DNA of 64,000 nucleotides from Dyella sp. GSA-30 (GCF_027924605.1 NZ_AP027042.1:4317524-4381523), one strand, 5' to 3'. Shown: positions 1-9,523, counted from the first letter of the stretch. Made by a program: numbers and translations. Notes: a model not told the origin generated them from the letters alone.

Positions 1-1386
1 TATGGCGGCCTTGGCGCGCTGGCCGCATTGCCGCGACCACTTGCCGAGCTCGTGCCCAACCCGTTCGGCTTTCGCGTGGCCTCCGCGACGGCTTTCGGCG
101 GCATGGATGCGTTGGGCCAGTGGCTGCGGCCGGATGCGCCACTGCCTGCAAACGGCATCCCCAAGGACACCTTTGCCGTCCGCCTGGCCCATTCGCTGGG
201 CTCGCACGGGCCTGCCCTGGTGTCGACCATGCTGGCCCCGTCCTACAGCATCAGCCGCGTATTGAAGAACCCCGCATTGCGCGATTCGCTTCGCTCCGAC
301 GATGTGGGTTTCATGCGCGTGCCCCAGACCCCCATGACGGCCGTAGGCGCTTGCGCCTCCAGCCTCATCGCGCTGGCGGACGTCGCACCGCAGCTTCTAT
401 TCGACTACCCGGGTTTTCAGAAACCGCAGATGGTGCTGCTCACGGCCGCCGATGCCGCGCTACAACCCCGTTACGGCATCCTTGAAGCCTTCGGTGGCGG
501 TGCGCTCATGACCGGCGAAAAGCTCGCCGCGAAGAATGCCGCCCATGCCGACGGCTCGACGCGCAGCGTTCATGACTCACTCGCTCCTTTCGACATCGAC
601 GCGGATGGCACCGTCGTCGGCCATGGCGGCTCGGGGCTGCTAATCACCACGCTCGAGTTCGCCTTGCGCAACCAGCTGGATATCACATCCATCATCGTCG
701 GCTGGGGGCAAAGCGCCGAGGCCGGCGGCAAGGCCCACTTTGCGGGCGTGGGCTTTGGCGGCGAAAACGCGCTGGTCCAGGCGCTCGATATGGCGTATCA
801 GGCGCACGGCTACGGCGTCGAAGACTTTCACTATCTGGCAGCACACGCCACCGGTACGCGTACCAATTCCAAGACCGATCTCGGTACGGCGTGGGCGGGA
901 CTACAAGGAGCGGCGCAGCGACAGCAGTTCCATGGCACGTTGCCAAAACTCTTTGTCGGTACGCCCAAGGCCGTGGGTGATGGGCACACCATGGGCGAAA
1001 CAGGCCTGAAAGCCATGTCGCAAGCGCTGCAGTTCGTTTTGGGACGCACGGCGCCAGGCGTGCCCACCCTTCGTCGACTGGACCCCGAGCTGGCCGATAT
1101 GGCCGCCCATTTCCATCTGCAAGCCGCTCCCTCGCCCGGCAATAGCAGCGGCGGCGCACTGTGCGTCACTCAGGGCTTTGGCGGCTATAACGGCGCGGTC
1201 GCGCTGCGCGCCGCCACACCCGAGGCACTCGCCCGCTACGTGTGCGACGAGCGCGCCCTTGCCAGCTACCTCGAGGCGTGGCCGACCATCCGTACCGAGC
1301 GAGCCAAACGCGAACGTTTGGCGCGGCGAAGCCCCAAGTTGGCGCTGGCCATGACCGAGCGCCATCGTTGGTCCGGGCTCGACTAA
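1..1386 (+). CDS. beta-ketoacyl synthase family protein (5' end outside window)
   Basis: The reading frame is open from the first base, so the N terminus lies upstream. The thiolase-fold condensing enzyme signature is visible: a nucleophile Cys at 352-354 in the context VGACASS, a His in AHATGTRTNSKTD, and a second His in VGDGHTMGETG followed by a helix. This is the Cys-His-His triad of beta-ketoacyl-ACP synthases, which perform decarboxylative Claisen condensation in fatty acid or polyketide synthesis. The last 50 residues are Arg-rich and outside the usual KS fold. Without the upstream neighbours the pathway (fatty acid, PUFA-like or aryl polyene) cannot be assigned. The family call is firm; the substrate is unknown. 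Confidence 0.8.
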   Translation, partial: YGGLGALAALPRPLAELVPNPFGFRVASATAFGGMDALGQWLRPDAPLPANGIPKDTFAVRLAHSLGSHGPALVSTMLAPSYSISRVLKNPALRDSLRSDDVGFMRVPQTPMTAVGACASSLIALADVAPQLLFDYPGFQKPQMVLLTAADAALQPRYGILEAFGGGALMTGEKLAAKNAAHADGSTRSVHDSLAPFDIDADGTVVGHGGSGLLITTLEFALRNQLDITSIIVGWGQSAEAGGKAHFAGVGFGGENALVQALDMAYQAHGYGVEDFHYLAAHATGTRTNSKTDLGTAWAGLQGAAQRQQFHGTLPKLFVGTPKAVGDGHTMGETGLKAMSQALQFVLGRTAPGVPTLRRLDPELADMAAHFHLQAAPSPGNSSGGALCVTQGFGGYNGAVALRAATPEALARYVCDERALASYLEAWPTIRTERAKRERLARRSPKLALAMTERHRWSGLD

Positions 1387-1413
1387 GTCTGGCCTTCAGC
1401 TACGCCTCCTAAA

Positions 1414-1489
1414 TTTGTAGGAGCGACTTCAGTCGCGACCGGCACGCCTCATCGCAAGCTCTCGTCGCGACTGAAGTCGCTCCTACAAA
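1414..1489. repeat. GTAG-type palindromic (REP-like) repeat, possible terminator
   Basis: Two perfect 26-base arms (1414-1439 and 1464-1489) are exact reverse complements separated by 24 bases. Each arm carries the core GTAGGAGCGACTTCAGTCGC. GTAG-headed palindromes of this kind are abundant intergenic repeats in Xanthomonadales. It sits between two convergent genes, where it could also act as a bidirectional terminator. Confidence 0.85.
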
Positions 1490-1581
1490 ACAGCTGGCCT
1501 GGTTTCTTCATGATCAGGTCATCGGCTCCAACATCAGCCCTGCAGCTGAGCCTTGTAGAATCCAGATAGCCAGTCCAAACA

Positions 1582-2229
1582 CTAGCCTATTCTCGGCAAC
1601 TGCCAACCGAACCGAACGGCCGCTACTCGCAACGCGAAGCACACGACGAAGCCCAGCACCGCCGCCACGGCCGGCGGGCACCCAAGCCGACGACCGACGA
1701 CGACGACCAGCGCACCGAGTAAAGCCGCGCTCGCATAGATGTCCGCGACCAGCACGACAGGCACGCGTGCAAGCAGCATGTCGCGCATGACACCGCCACC
1801 GCAACCGGTTATCGCGCCCATCAGGATGGCGATAAACGGGTTGATCTTGAAGTCGAGTGCTTTCTCTGCACCGGCCACGGCAAACAATGCGAGGCCGGCC
1901 GCATCGAGCGTCGTCAAGAGCACTGCAGGCACGGTCTCGATCTGCGTATGAATCAGAAACGTAACCAACCCGGTGACAAACGCCAGCACCGGATAACGCC
2001 AGTCGCGGATCGCGCTCGGCGGCGTCGCGCCGATCAACAAATCACGGATCACGCCGCCGCCAAGCGCGACCATGAATGACAGTACCAATACGCCGAGCAG
2101 ATCCAGCCCGGCGCGAATAGCGGCGCTGGCACCTTCGATCGCGAACACCACCGTGCCCGCCAGATCGGCGGCGAGCACGACCCGCTTGCGGATCACCGCC
2201 GAATCCCATCCGAAAGCGTGATCACTCAC
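1582..2229 (-). CDS. trimeric intracellular cation channel (TRIC/UPF0126) family membrane protein
   Basis: 215 residues, the usual family length, beginning at GTG. The protein is almost entirely hydrophobic, with about seven predicted membrane helices arranged as two similar halves. Each half carries the family's Gly-rich signature: ALGGGVIRDLLIG near residue 58 and GCGGGVMRDMLLA near residue 143. The UPF0126/YicG-YadS family is structurally related to eukaryotic TRIC potassium channels, so an inner-membrane monovalent cation channel is the best role. It converges on the ketoacyl synthase gene. Confidence 0.85.
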   Translation of the reverse strand: MSDHAFGWDSAVIRKRVVLAADLAGTVVFAIEGASAAIRAGLDLLGVLVLSFMVALGGGVIRDLLIGATPPSAIRDWRYPVLAFVTGLVTFLIHTQIETVPAVLLTTLDAAGLALFAVAGAEKALDFKINPFIAILMGAITGCGGGVMRDMLLARVPVVLVADIYASAALLGALVVVVGRRLGCPPAVAAVLGFVVCFALRVAAVRFGWQLPRIG

Positions 2230-2318
2230 CGTCAGCGTCCCATCCTCGACATTTGAACACCGTCATAGAGCGCCCCCAAAATTCTCCGCCGATAAAAGCA
2301 CGGGGATAGTTAAATGGA

Positions 2319-4007
2319 CTAACCAGCATGGCTTGGCTTTGTCGCTAACAATGCACTTGCTGCGCGTTCCAAACCAGGATCGGTATTCCGCTGGATGCTC
2401 TTGATCGTGGGTGAAACAGCGATGGTGGGGAGCAAGCCCACGCCCTCGAAAACCGTTCCATCGGAGGCACGATCATTTCTCGTGCAGACTCGCGCGCGAC
2501 CGCCGCCGGGCAGCTGGAAAGGCATCGGCTGTCCGGTGCTTCCGGCTGTTGCCTCCCCTACCGTGACACCCCGGTGCATCGCATTGAATGCGGCAACGAA
2601 ATCTTCCGCCGCCGAAAAAGTGCGCGCACTGGTCAAGACCGCAACCGCCACATCGACGTGGTTGGTCGGATCGGCCGGGACTTCGAACGGAGCGATATCC
2701 TTCCAGCCCGGCAGCACGCCGCGCGCACGGTCTGCCGCAATATAGGTTCTTGTTCGCATCATCGGACCGCGAATCGGTTTCCGGGTCAGCATCTGCAGCA
2801 GATCCACGGGTGTGCTGCCGCCACCGTTGGCGCGAACGTCAATGACCAACCCCTTGGAGGAATTGATGAGCGGCAAGTTCGCGAGCAGTGCCTTTGCCCC
2901 CTGCGTGTCCTCGAACTCATCAATCGTAAGGACGGCGATCCCATCCGGTCTCATCTTGAAAGACGTCCCGGGTTTTTCAAACTTCGATTGTTCCTTCAGC
3001 GTCAGCCGCGTCAGCACACGTTCCTCTTCCTTGCCTTCGGCATTCCTCACCGTGACGTGGAACTGACTGCCGGCATGTCCGCTGAGCAACGCATAATCGA
3101 AGGTGCGTACCTGAAGATCCTGAGGTGTCGAAGAACTCTGGTAAGGCGCAACCTCGCGCTCTGCATAGCGCTGTATGTCTTCACCATCGATTTTCAAAAG
3201 CACATCGCCCACGCGCCAGTGCTGTGCGAGCAACGCAGGATCCGCGACCCTCGTCACTACAACGGCATTCTCCACAAGCTGCGTGCCCAGCCCAGGTGCA
3301 CCATAAAATGCGTCCTGGAGCGGCTCGGGGGGATACACGTTTGTATGGCCGTCCTTTAGCAGCGCCGCAAACCGCATCAACACGCGGTAATACGCTTCGG
3401 TGGATGTTGTTGCCCGCACTTTGGGCAAGAAGTCCACGTAGGTCTGATTCCAGTCCAAATCGGGCTGCCGGTCGAAGAATGCAAAGTTGAAGCGAGCCTC
3501 CGACCACACCGTAGACAATCCCGCGACCTTGGCGTCGTCACTGAGGTTCGGGGCGAGGGGCAAGCTCTGTCCGGGCTCCTGAGCCCACAAGCGTTCCCGA
3601 GCACGCGCGGCGGCTACAAGCTGGGTGAATCGGGGGTCACCATGAAGCGATTCGAGATCAGTGTCCGTTGCCAGGTGCTCCGCGGGAACGCTGCCTCCCT
3701 GGGCTTCCGAAGCCATGAGGGCATCCATCGCCTTTTCCTTCCGCCCTGCGAGCGCCTCAAAGCATGCGAGCTCGTACATGGCGGTATTCCAATGCCAATC
3801 CATGCCCTCCGGGCCAGCCGCATAGAACGGCTCAAGGAGTGCCGCCGCTTCGGCGTATTGCTTGGCCTCATATAATTTGAGTGATTCGGTGTAACGCTCG
3901 GGTAGGCTGGTAGCCGACGCAGGCGCTTGCTGGGCTGCTGCGGTGAGCATGGACCCGAAGGCCACGAGAAAGAAAATCACACGCCTTCGCGTCTGCGTCT
4001 TGATCAT
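2319..4007 (-). CDS. exported S41 family peptidase with N-terminal helical repeat region
   Basis: The start is placed at the ATG at 4007, preceded by AGGGGACA and giving a clean signal peptide (IKTQTRRRVIFFLVAFGSML...AAA); an in-frame codon 17 residues earlier would bury it. Residues ~40-130 look like a TPR-type solenoid. A PDZ-like segment follows (~200-290), then an S41 (C-terminal processing/tricorn) catalytic core with the nucleophile Ser in TSARTFSAAED and the typical GLVIDVRANGGG strand-turn. It is probably periplasmic, degrading or trimming exported proteins. The C-terminal GGGRARVCTRNDRASDG is the substrate-loop region seen in stand-alone S41 proteases. Confidence 0.85.
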   Translation of the reverse strand: MIKTQTRRRVIFFLVAFGSMLTAAAQQAPASATSLPERYTESLKLYEAKQYAEAAALLEPFYAAGPEGMDWHWNTAMYELACFEALAGRKEKAMDALMASEAQGGSVPAEHLATDTDLESLHGDPRFTQLVAAARARERLWAQEPGQSLPLAPNLSDDAKVAGLSTVWSEARFNFAFFDRQPDLDWNQTYVDFLPKVRATTSTEAYYRVLMRFAALLKDGHTNVYPPEPLQDAFYGAPGLGTQLVENAVVVTRVADPALLAQHWRVGDVLLKIDGEDIQRYAEREVAPYQSSSTPQDLQVRTFDYALLSGHAGSQFHVTVRNAEGKEEERVLTRLTLKEQSKFEKPGTSFKMRPDGIAVLTIDEFEDTQGAKALLANLPLINSSKGLVIDVRANGGGSTPVDLLQMLTRKPIRGPMMRTRTYIAADRARGVLPGWKDIAPFEVPADPTNHVDVAVAVLTSARTFSAAEDFVAAFNAMHRGVTVGEATAGSTGQPMPFQLPGGGRARVCTRNDRASDGTVFEGVGLLPTIAVSPTIKSIQRNTDPGLERAASALLATKPSHAG

Positions 4008-4472
4008 GTCGTCTGTGTCCCCTGTGGGTCGAACGCCCACCACCTTATTTAGGGTCAATGAGGCATACGGGTCAATACGCCATGTTCGAGGTTACTGATC
4101 AAGCTGGCCGGCTCGGTTTGTGGTTTCAACGCAACAGGTTGGGGCTGAGGACAGCCGGAGTTACACGACGACCGCGACCTGCACCTAATTAACTACCTTC
4201 TAACCTTTGCGCAAAACTTCCCCCATGCAGACACGGTTATGCACTTCGCATTCACGCGTTGAACGACTGAACCTGACTGCTTCCCCCTATGACATCGAAA
4301 GCCAGCTGACAATTTAATGGTTATTACGAATGTCGCGGTCGCTGCATGGGCATACTCCAGGCCGCCATCTACAAGAACGACCCGTGATTGCATTTGGACG
4401 AAGCAACGGCTCGCCCTGCGTGTCGATCACGGTGCTCTTCTTGCCACGCCATGACATAGGGAGTCATCCGCT
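4008..4472. other. intergenic region between divergent S41 peptidase and DUF3300 genes
   Basis: About 465 bases without a supported gene. It should hold the promoters of both flanking genes. A direct repeat GGGTCAAT occurs at about 4052 and 4070, but no promoter stands out clearly enough to be placed. Confidence 0.4.
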
Positions 4473-6233
4473 TTGAGCAATCAACGTATTTTGAGTATGG
4501 CCATCGGAGCAAGTTTTTGCGTGGGTACGCTGCTCCTTGGCGGTTGCAATCAGCAGCCCGAGCAGGCGCCCGCAGCGGCGCCTGCCGCCGCATCAACCGC
4601 ACCGTCAACGGCACCAGCGTCGTCGGCAGCGCCGGCCTCGGCATATACGCCCCCCACCGCCGACCAGTTGTACCAACTGGTCGCGCCAATCGCGCTCTTT
4701 CCCGACAAGCTGGTAGCACAGGTACTGGCCGGCTCGACGTATCCCGACCAGATAACGGCGGCTGACAATTTATTAGTGCAGAGCCCGAACTTGAAGGGTG
4801 CGTTATTGCAGGCGGCAGTCGATCCACAGCCGTGGGATCCAAGCGTGAAGGGACTGACGGCGTTTCCGTCGACGCTGGATCAGATGGCAAAGAACATCCA
4901 GTGGACCACTGCTCTTGGCGAGGCTTACGTCAACGACCCCACCGACGTCGTCAACGCGATCCAGGTCATGCGTCAACGCGCGTCTGCGCATGGCAACCTG
5001 CGCAGCACGCAACAACAGCGTGTGGAAACCAGGGTGGTCCAAGCGGCCGCGCCCGATAATCCCACGTACGTCGACGACAGTGAAAGCCAACCGGTCTATT
5101 CGGGCCCCTCCGTGGTCCCCGCACCTGAGCAGGTCATCGAGATCGAGCCGACTCAACCCGATACCGTGTATGTGCCCAGTTACGATCCGCAAGCGGTGTA
5201 CGGTGGCGATGTCGGTTATTACCCGAGCTACACCTATGAGCGCCCTTCGTATAGCGGGAGCGACCTGGTAGCTGTCGGTGCGGTGACGTTTGGCGTCGCC
5301 ATTCTTGTCGGTGCGATGCACGATCACCACCGCGATGGCGGCGACTGGCACTCATGGGGCATGAACTGGGGCGGCGGCCGCGGTGGCAATGAAGGCGGTG
5401 GCGGCTGGCATCGACCTGCTGTGGTCTATAACAACCAGACCTACGTCTCGCGCTCGACAACTGTAGTCAATCGCTACACGACGAATAACATCACCAACAT
5501 CAACAGTAACAACCGCACCGTTACCAACAACAACGGCAACATCGTCAACAATCGAAACACGACCAACAACATCAATAACAGCGTCAACAACAGCAACAAC
5601 AATAGCCACAATCAGATTGCGCAGAATCGCGAGGTGACGAACCATGTCGATAACCGACAGTTCGACCATCGCAATGGACCCAACGGCCCTGCCCCGGCGG
5701 CAGCGCCTGCACAGCCCAACCATATGACGATGCCTAACTTCTCGCAGGCTCGGCAACCGGCAGCGGCGAACAATGCGCACCCGATGGCCTCCCATGCGCC
5801 CGTTCCGCAACCGCATGAAGCGCAGCCGCGAGTCGATGAACGGCATGCTCCTGCACCGCGTCCGCAGGAAGCGTTCCATCAGCCCGTGAACGCGCCTCAC
5901 GCGCAGCCACCGCAGCCGACTCAAATCCCCCACGCGGCACCGGCTCCGCATCCGGCCATGCCGCAGCCGCGCCCCGCCGAGCACATGCAGGCACCGCATC
6001 AACAGCCCGAACAACACGCGCAGCCTGCGCCGCATCCCCAGCCACAACACCAGCAACCGGCGCCACGCCCTCAACCCGAGGCGCGTCCTCAACCAGAGCC
6101 GCGCCCTCAGCCGGAGGCACGTCCAGCGCCGCAACACGAGAACCCGCAACCTCATCCGGCGCCGCAGCAAAATCATCCGCAAAAGGCCCCGCCGCCGCAC
6201 CCGGAAAAGAAAGACGATAAAGATCACCACTGA
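4473..6233 (+). CDS. DUF3300 domain lipoprotein with long low-complexity tail
   Basis: A TTG start is chosen because AGGGAG (4458-4463) lies nine bases upstream; an ATG eight codons later has no ribosome site. The N terminus is a lipoprotein signal with lipobox LLGGC at about residue 25. After an Ala/Pro/Ser linker the DUF3300 domain runs from ~58 to ~270 (APIALFPDKLVAQVLAGSTYP is typical). It is followed by a Gly/Trp patch, an Asn/Thr-rich stretch (~330-390) and a Pro/Gln/His-rich tail to residue 586. DUF3300 proteins are envelope lipoproteins of unknown function. The tail is strongly biased and probably disordered. A terminator follows directly. Confidence 0.85.
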   Translation: MSNQRILSMAIGASFCVGTLLLGGCNQQPEQAPAAAPAAASTAPSTAPASSAAPASAYTPPTADQLYQLVAPIALFPDKLVAQVLAGSTYPDQITAADNLLVQSPNLKGALLQAAVDPQPWDPSVKGLTAFPSTLDQMAKNIQWTTALGEAYVNDPTDVVNAIQVMRQRASAHGNLRSTQQQRVETRVVQAAAPDNPTYVDDSESQPVYSGPSVVPAPEQVIEIEPTQPDTVYVPSYDPQAVYGGDVGYYPSYTYERPSYSGSDLVAVGAVTFGVAILVGAMHDHHRDGGDWHSWGMNWGGGRGGNEGGGGWHRPAVVYNNQTYVSRSTTVVNRYTTNNITNINSNNRTVTNNNGNIVNNRNTTNNINNSVNNSNNNSHNQIAQNREVTNHVDNRQFDHRNGPNGPAPAAAPAQPNHMTMPNFSQARQPAAANNAHPMASHAPVPQPHEAQPRVDERHAPAPRPQEAFHQPVNAPHAQPPQPTQIPHAAPAPHPAMPQPRPAEHMQAPHQQPEQHAQPAPHPQPQHQQPAPRPQPEARPQPEPRPQPEARPAPQHENPQPHPAPQQNHPQKAPPPHPEKKDDKDHH

Positions 6234-6260
6234 GCGGTACCGTAGATTTTGATCGCAATG

Positions 6261-6292
6261 AAAAGCCCCTGGCGTCGTCGCCAGGGGCTTTT
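6261..6292 (+). terminator. Rho-independent terminator after the DUF3300 gene
   Basis: A perfect 14-base stem (AAAAGCCCCTGGCG, 6261-6274, with its complement at 6279-6292) closes a 4-base loop and ends in TTTT. It lies 28 bases after the stop codon. The A-tract on the left side would let it work in both directions. Confidence 0.85.
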
Positions 6293-6413
6293 ACGGATCT
6301 CCGTAGCAACGTTGTGTCGCTTTACCGCATACGACAGCGAGCGCATGCTGTTGACCGGCTGTCGAGTCGCTCGATCCGTCTACTGTATCAACCCGCTTGG
6401 AGGGATGGCCCTC

Positions 6414-6698
6414 GTGAAAACCCGTCTATTCCTGTTTGCGACGCTGGCACTGGCGTTTGCCAGCCCCTTCGCTCACGCCGACCAATCCGATACGAAGCAG
6501 GGCATCAAGCAAGACACCAAAGACGCCGCCACGAAGACCGGACACGCCGCGCGTGACGTCGGCCATGCCACCGCCAATGGCGCAAGGAAAGTCGGTCATG
6601 CCACGGCCAACGGTGCACGCGCGGTCGGCCACGGCTTCCGCGATGCGGCGCACGCGACCAAGTGCGGGGTCAAGCATGTTTTCAACAAGGCCTGCTAA
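6414..6698 (+). CDS. small exported His/Ala-rich repeat protein
   Basis: A GTG start at 6414 is preferred because GGAGGG (6399-6404) is nine bases upstream and the product then opens with a textbook signal peptide (KTRLFLFATLALAFASPFAHA). The mature part of about 72 residues contains degenerate 11-residue repeats of the form ATANGARKVGHA, GHAARDVGHA and GHGFRDAAHA, likely one amphipathic helix. It ends with two Cys (KCGVKHVFNKAC). Periplasmic; function unknown. The upstream ATG at 6405 is also possible. Confidence 0.7.
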   Translation: MKTRLFLFATLALAFASPFAHADQSDTKQGIKQDTKDAATKTGHAARDVGHATANGARKVGHATANGARAVGHGFRDAAHATKCGVKHVFNKAC

Positions 6699-6755
6699 CG
6701 CGGCGAGAACAAGTAAAACGCGAGGCTGCGGTGTGATAAGGAAACCACGACATTT

Positions 6756-7199
6756 ATGACTACCATTTACCACTTTGACAAAGAACAACGACTTAGGCCA
6801 GGGCAAGTCATCCAGATCCGAGCCCACCACTTTTCACCGCTAGGGAGAAAGGTTGCGAACTATTTTCAGCACTATCGTTTACCCAAACCAAGCTCAACTA
6901 GTCCGGTCGTTCCTGATGAGCGCCTTACCCAATTACATCCGTTAGTCCTACGCGAATACCTGCTCGAAAGTGCGAGGGTCAAACTCGGAGCATCGGTTTG
7001 CCGATTAAATTGCATGTTTGCCAGTGAAGACTTGGAATCGGCGCAACGAACGGCGCGGAGGTTACAACTGAAAGAGGGCTTGCCGATCTATCGAGCAGAG
7101 GTAAACGGCACAACTAACCGCCATGACATGACTTGGCTTGACCATGATTTTGGAGGTCCTCCTTATAGCCAACGCTCCGCGCACTATTTGCATTATTGA
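6756..7199 (+). CDS. DUF2441-like protein, possible ADP-ribosyltransferase-fold relative
   Basis: 147 residues. The N terminus (TTIYHFDKEQRLRPGQVIQI) matches the DUF2441 style, in which a YYH motif is followed by LxxGQ. The middle has an LREYLLESARVKL helix and the C terminus an AEV..H.D.TWLDHDF pattern. The family's biochemical role is not established; its short strand-rich N terminus is reminiscent of small ADP-ribosyltransferase-like folds, which is inference. Base composition is lower in GC than the neighbours, suggesting acquisition. A 34-codon ORF follows 12 bases downstream. Confidence 0.55.
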   Translation: MTTIYHFDKEQRLRPGQVIQIRAHHFSPLGRKVANYFQHYRLPKPSSTSPVVPDERLTQLHPLVLREYLLESARVKLGASVCRLNCMFASEDLESAQRTARRLQLKEGLPIYRAEVNGTTNRHDMTWLDHDFGGPPYSQRSAHYLHY

Positions 7200-7211
7200 A
7201 AAGGTTCGCTC

Positions 7212-7316
7212 ATGGATAACGACCCAATGTTCGCGCGCCCCTCCAACCCGTCCATTGCCGAGCTGCTCGTTCAAGGCCAAGTGACCATCATTGAACGTGC
7301 GGGCAGCACAATATGA
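7212..7316 (+). CDS. possible 34-residue protein downstream of the DUF2441-like gene
   Basis: An ATG at 7212 opens a 34-codon frame ending at TGA 7314-7316, 12 bases after the preceding stop. The product contains NPSIAELLVQGQVTIIERAG, which reads like a protein segment rather than random sequence. AAGGTTCG (7201-7208) is a weak ribosome site. It could be a micro-gene co-transcribed with the DUF2441-like gene or the eroded end of a longer gene. Not recognised. Confidence 0.3.
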   Translation: MDNDPMFARPSNPSIAELLVQGQVTIIERAGSTI

Positions 7317-7404
7317 CCAACTTTTTTTCCATCGCGGGGCCGTCGCCACACCGCCAAATCACGTGAGCACGTGTGATCACGGATGCCGCCAGCCGCAGCT
7401 TTAG

Positions 7405-8988
7405 CTAATCCCCGCGCTGCAGAATGATACGCAGCTCCTCGACATCCAGATCGCGCTCCAGCTCATGAAGCACTTCGTCTTCAATGAGTCCTGCACGATG
7501 AATACGAATCAGCTCGGTGCGCCCAGCGGCAAGTGCGATCAGGACGACGTCGAAATGCGTCCGAACCCCTTCCATAAACGTGTCCGCGTCTTCGGCATAA
7601 CGCGTCGTGATTTCCGAGCGCTTCCGATACTCCTCTAACAGGCGCGGATGGATCAACGTTCCGTCTTCCGCGTAGGCATGCCGTTCGACAGCCGCAGCCA
7701 TGGCGCGGGCAATGGCCGCTTCCGATGCGGGCAAATGCATTTTTGCCGGAGGATCCTGATCGACCGGCCGAACCCGCCTGATGAGCCATCCCAGGCTTGT
7801 CCCTTGCATGACAACGGTGGCGAAAATCACGGCAAACGCGGTGACGAGCATCAGGTCTCGGCCTGGCATGGATATCGGCAACGTGAGAGCCACTGCCAGC
7901 GTAACGACGCCTCGCATGCCGGCCCAGCTCAGTACCGTCGCTTGCCGCACTCCCAGCGGCCGGGCGCGTTTCAACCCCATTCCGTGGAGTGCTGAGAGCA
8001 AGCCGTCGACGCCAAAGATCCAGATGAAACGCGTCACCGTGACGGTCAGCACGACAGCAAGCACGGGAATGGCCATCGTCGTGGTAACAGCCTCGATCCC
8101 GCCGACTCGATCCAGCACGCCACGCAACGAGAAGCCGATAAGGATGAAGACAAGAGCATCCAGCACAAACACCACGGTCTCCCAGAACGCGCTGCCGCGA
8201 AGTCGAACCCGCGCGGGCAAGATGACATGCTGATACCAGCCGAGCACGAGCCCCGCTGTGACCGTGGCTATCACGCCAGAGACGTGGACGGCCTCACCGA
8301 CGATATAAGCGACCCAGCACATGAGTGTGCTGACCATGACGATCAGCGTCTGATCGTCCAGGCGACGAACGATGAAGATCCAGGTTGCCGAAACGGCGAG
8401 GCCGGCAACGATCCCACCCAGGGCGAGGAAGACAAAGCTGGAGACAGCCCCACCGGCATTGAACGCGCCGCTTAGCGTTGCAACGACGGCGAAGCGAAAA
8501 AGCACCAGACCCGTTGCATCGTTGAGCAGGCTCTCCCCTTCCAACAGCGCGGATAGCCGCCGGGGAAGTTTCACCCGCTGAAGCACAGCACGCGCCGCCA
8601 CGGCATCCGGTGGCGAAACAATCGCCCCGAGCGCAAAACAGGCAGCCCAAGGGAGGCTGGGGACAAGCCAGTGGGTCACGAGGCCAACCCCGAGCGTCGT
8701 AAACACCACCGCGCCAACGGCAAGCGAAAGTATCCCCGGCAGATGCCGCCGGAAACGGCCCAGCGCGGTGAAATATGCCCCATCCATCAGCAGCGGCGGG
8801 AGGAAGAGCACCAAGATCAACGCGGGATCGAGCTCGAACGGCGGGAGCTTGGGCACGAATGCGAGAGCGCCGCCACCGACGAGCAACGCTGTGGCCGGGG
8901 GCAGGCCTACACGTCGTGCCGCCCAATGCAGGGCGACAACGACGGTGAGCAGAACCAGTACGAGTTCAAATATCTCGACAGAATGCAT
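7405..8988 (-). CDS. CPA1-type Na+/H+ antiporter
   Basis: 527 residues with about twelve membrane helices over the first 400, then a hydrophilic cytosolic tail of ~120 residues. CPA1/NhaP hallmarks are present: the exchanger core ALGAIVSPPDAVAA (the Asp of helix 6 is the transport acid) and EGESLLNDATGLVLF, plus WAGMRGVVTLA near residue 345. It exchanges cytoplasmic Na+ or K+ for periplasmic H+ at the inner membrane, for pH and salt homeostasis. The tail (HPRLLEEYRKRSEITTRYAE) is helical, as in NhaP-type exchangers with regulatory C termini. Monocistronic. Confidence 0.9.
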   Translation of the reverse strand: MHSVEIFELVLVLLTVVVALHWAARRVGLPPATALLVGGGALAFVPKLPPFELDPALILVLFLPPLLMDGAYFTALGRFRRHLPGILSLAVGAVVFTTLGVGLVTHWLVPSLPWAACFALGAIVSPPDAVAARAVLQRVKLPRRLSALLEGESLLNDATGLVLFRFAVVATLSGAFNAGGAVSSFVFLALGGIVAGLAVSATWIFIVRRLDDQTLIVMVSTLMCWVAYIVGEAVHVSGVIATVTAGLVLGWYQHVILPARVRLRGSAFWETVVFVLDALVFILIGFSLRGVLDRVGGIEAVTTTMAIPVLAVVLTVTVTRFIWIFGVDGLLSALHGMGLKRARPLGVRQATVLSWAGMRGVVTLAVALTLPISMPGRDLMLVTAFAVIFATVVMQGTSLGWLIRRVRPVDQDPPAKMHLPASEAAIARAMAAAVERHAYAEDGTLIHPRLLEEYRKRSEITTRYAEDADTFMEGVRTHFDVVLIALAAGRTELIRIHRAGLIEDEVLHELERDLDVEELRIILQRGD

Positions 8989-9107
8989 TGAGACGCCCCC
9001 AAGATCACTGGATCGATACTATATGCGTATCACTTGATCTGATGTCCGTCTTTATGGGTAGTCGCCGAGCAGCGCCATCCCGTTAGCAATGAAGGCGCAG
9101 ATGGAAC

Positions 9108-9156
9108 GGGACATCCATCATTCAGTGGTTATGTATCGATCATTTCTTGGGCGCCC
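9108..9156. repeat. palindromic repeat family B, copy 1
   Basis: The copy starts GGGACATCCATCATT and ends TTTCTTGGGCGCCCC. The ends are imperfect inverted repeats of each other around a variable middle. Related copies lie at 10116, 21067, 21630, 22644, 25872 and 41634. Confidence 0.6.
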
Positions 9157-9172
9157 CTATCTCCCTCGCATA

Positions 9173-9409
9173 CTATCCGCGCTTCCTGACGCGGAGGATA
9201 AGGCCACGCGCGTTATCGATGCTGAGCTGGATATCTTCCTTGGTAAACCTTCCCGGAATGAGGATGTCTAGCGATGTCAGGTCGGAACCCGAGATAACCA
9301 GACGCCCTTGCTCATCGATACGAAAATCGAAATCTCTCAACCGAACCTGCCCAGCGCTTCCAGCGAATGCCGCAGATTCCACGGCATCGGCTTTCTGTTC
9401 GTCACTCAT
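9173..9409 (-). CDS. small MSDEQ-family protein, unknown function
   Basis: 78 residues, soluble, with no signal peptide. It starts MSDEQKADAVESAAF and carries an apparent beta-rich middle (VRLRDFDFRIDEQGRLVISG). The start and the leader GGGGCAGAATC before it are shared with a truncated relative at 12701-12790, which has the same start and a nearly identical upstream leader. The two therefore form a small paralogous set. It follows an exported protein gene (9524-9787) by about 115 bases in the same direction. No family recognised. Confidence 0.55.
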   Translation of the reverse strand: MSDEQKADAVESAAFAGSAGQVRLRDFDFRIDEQGRLVISGSDLTSLDILIPGRFTKEDIQLSIDNARGLILRVRKRG

Positions 9410-9523
9410 GATTCTGCCCCTTGATTACCGGATCAGCTTTTGTAGTTCATTGAGCCCATGCCCCGCCCCCCGTCGATCTTTAGGCGCTCCTCACCGATCC
9501 GGTAAAGAGCGCCCTTCACCCGA

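Noticed and set aside
4369-4890. 173-codon minus-strand frame over the DUF3300 start
   Set aside because: Arg/Pro-rich shadow of the DUF3300 gene; no ribosome site.
5352-6230. Long minus-strand frame opposite the DUF3300 tail
   Set aside because: Biased composition mirrors the low-complexity tail on the plus strand.
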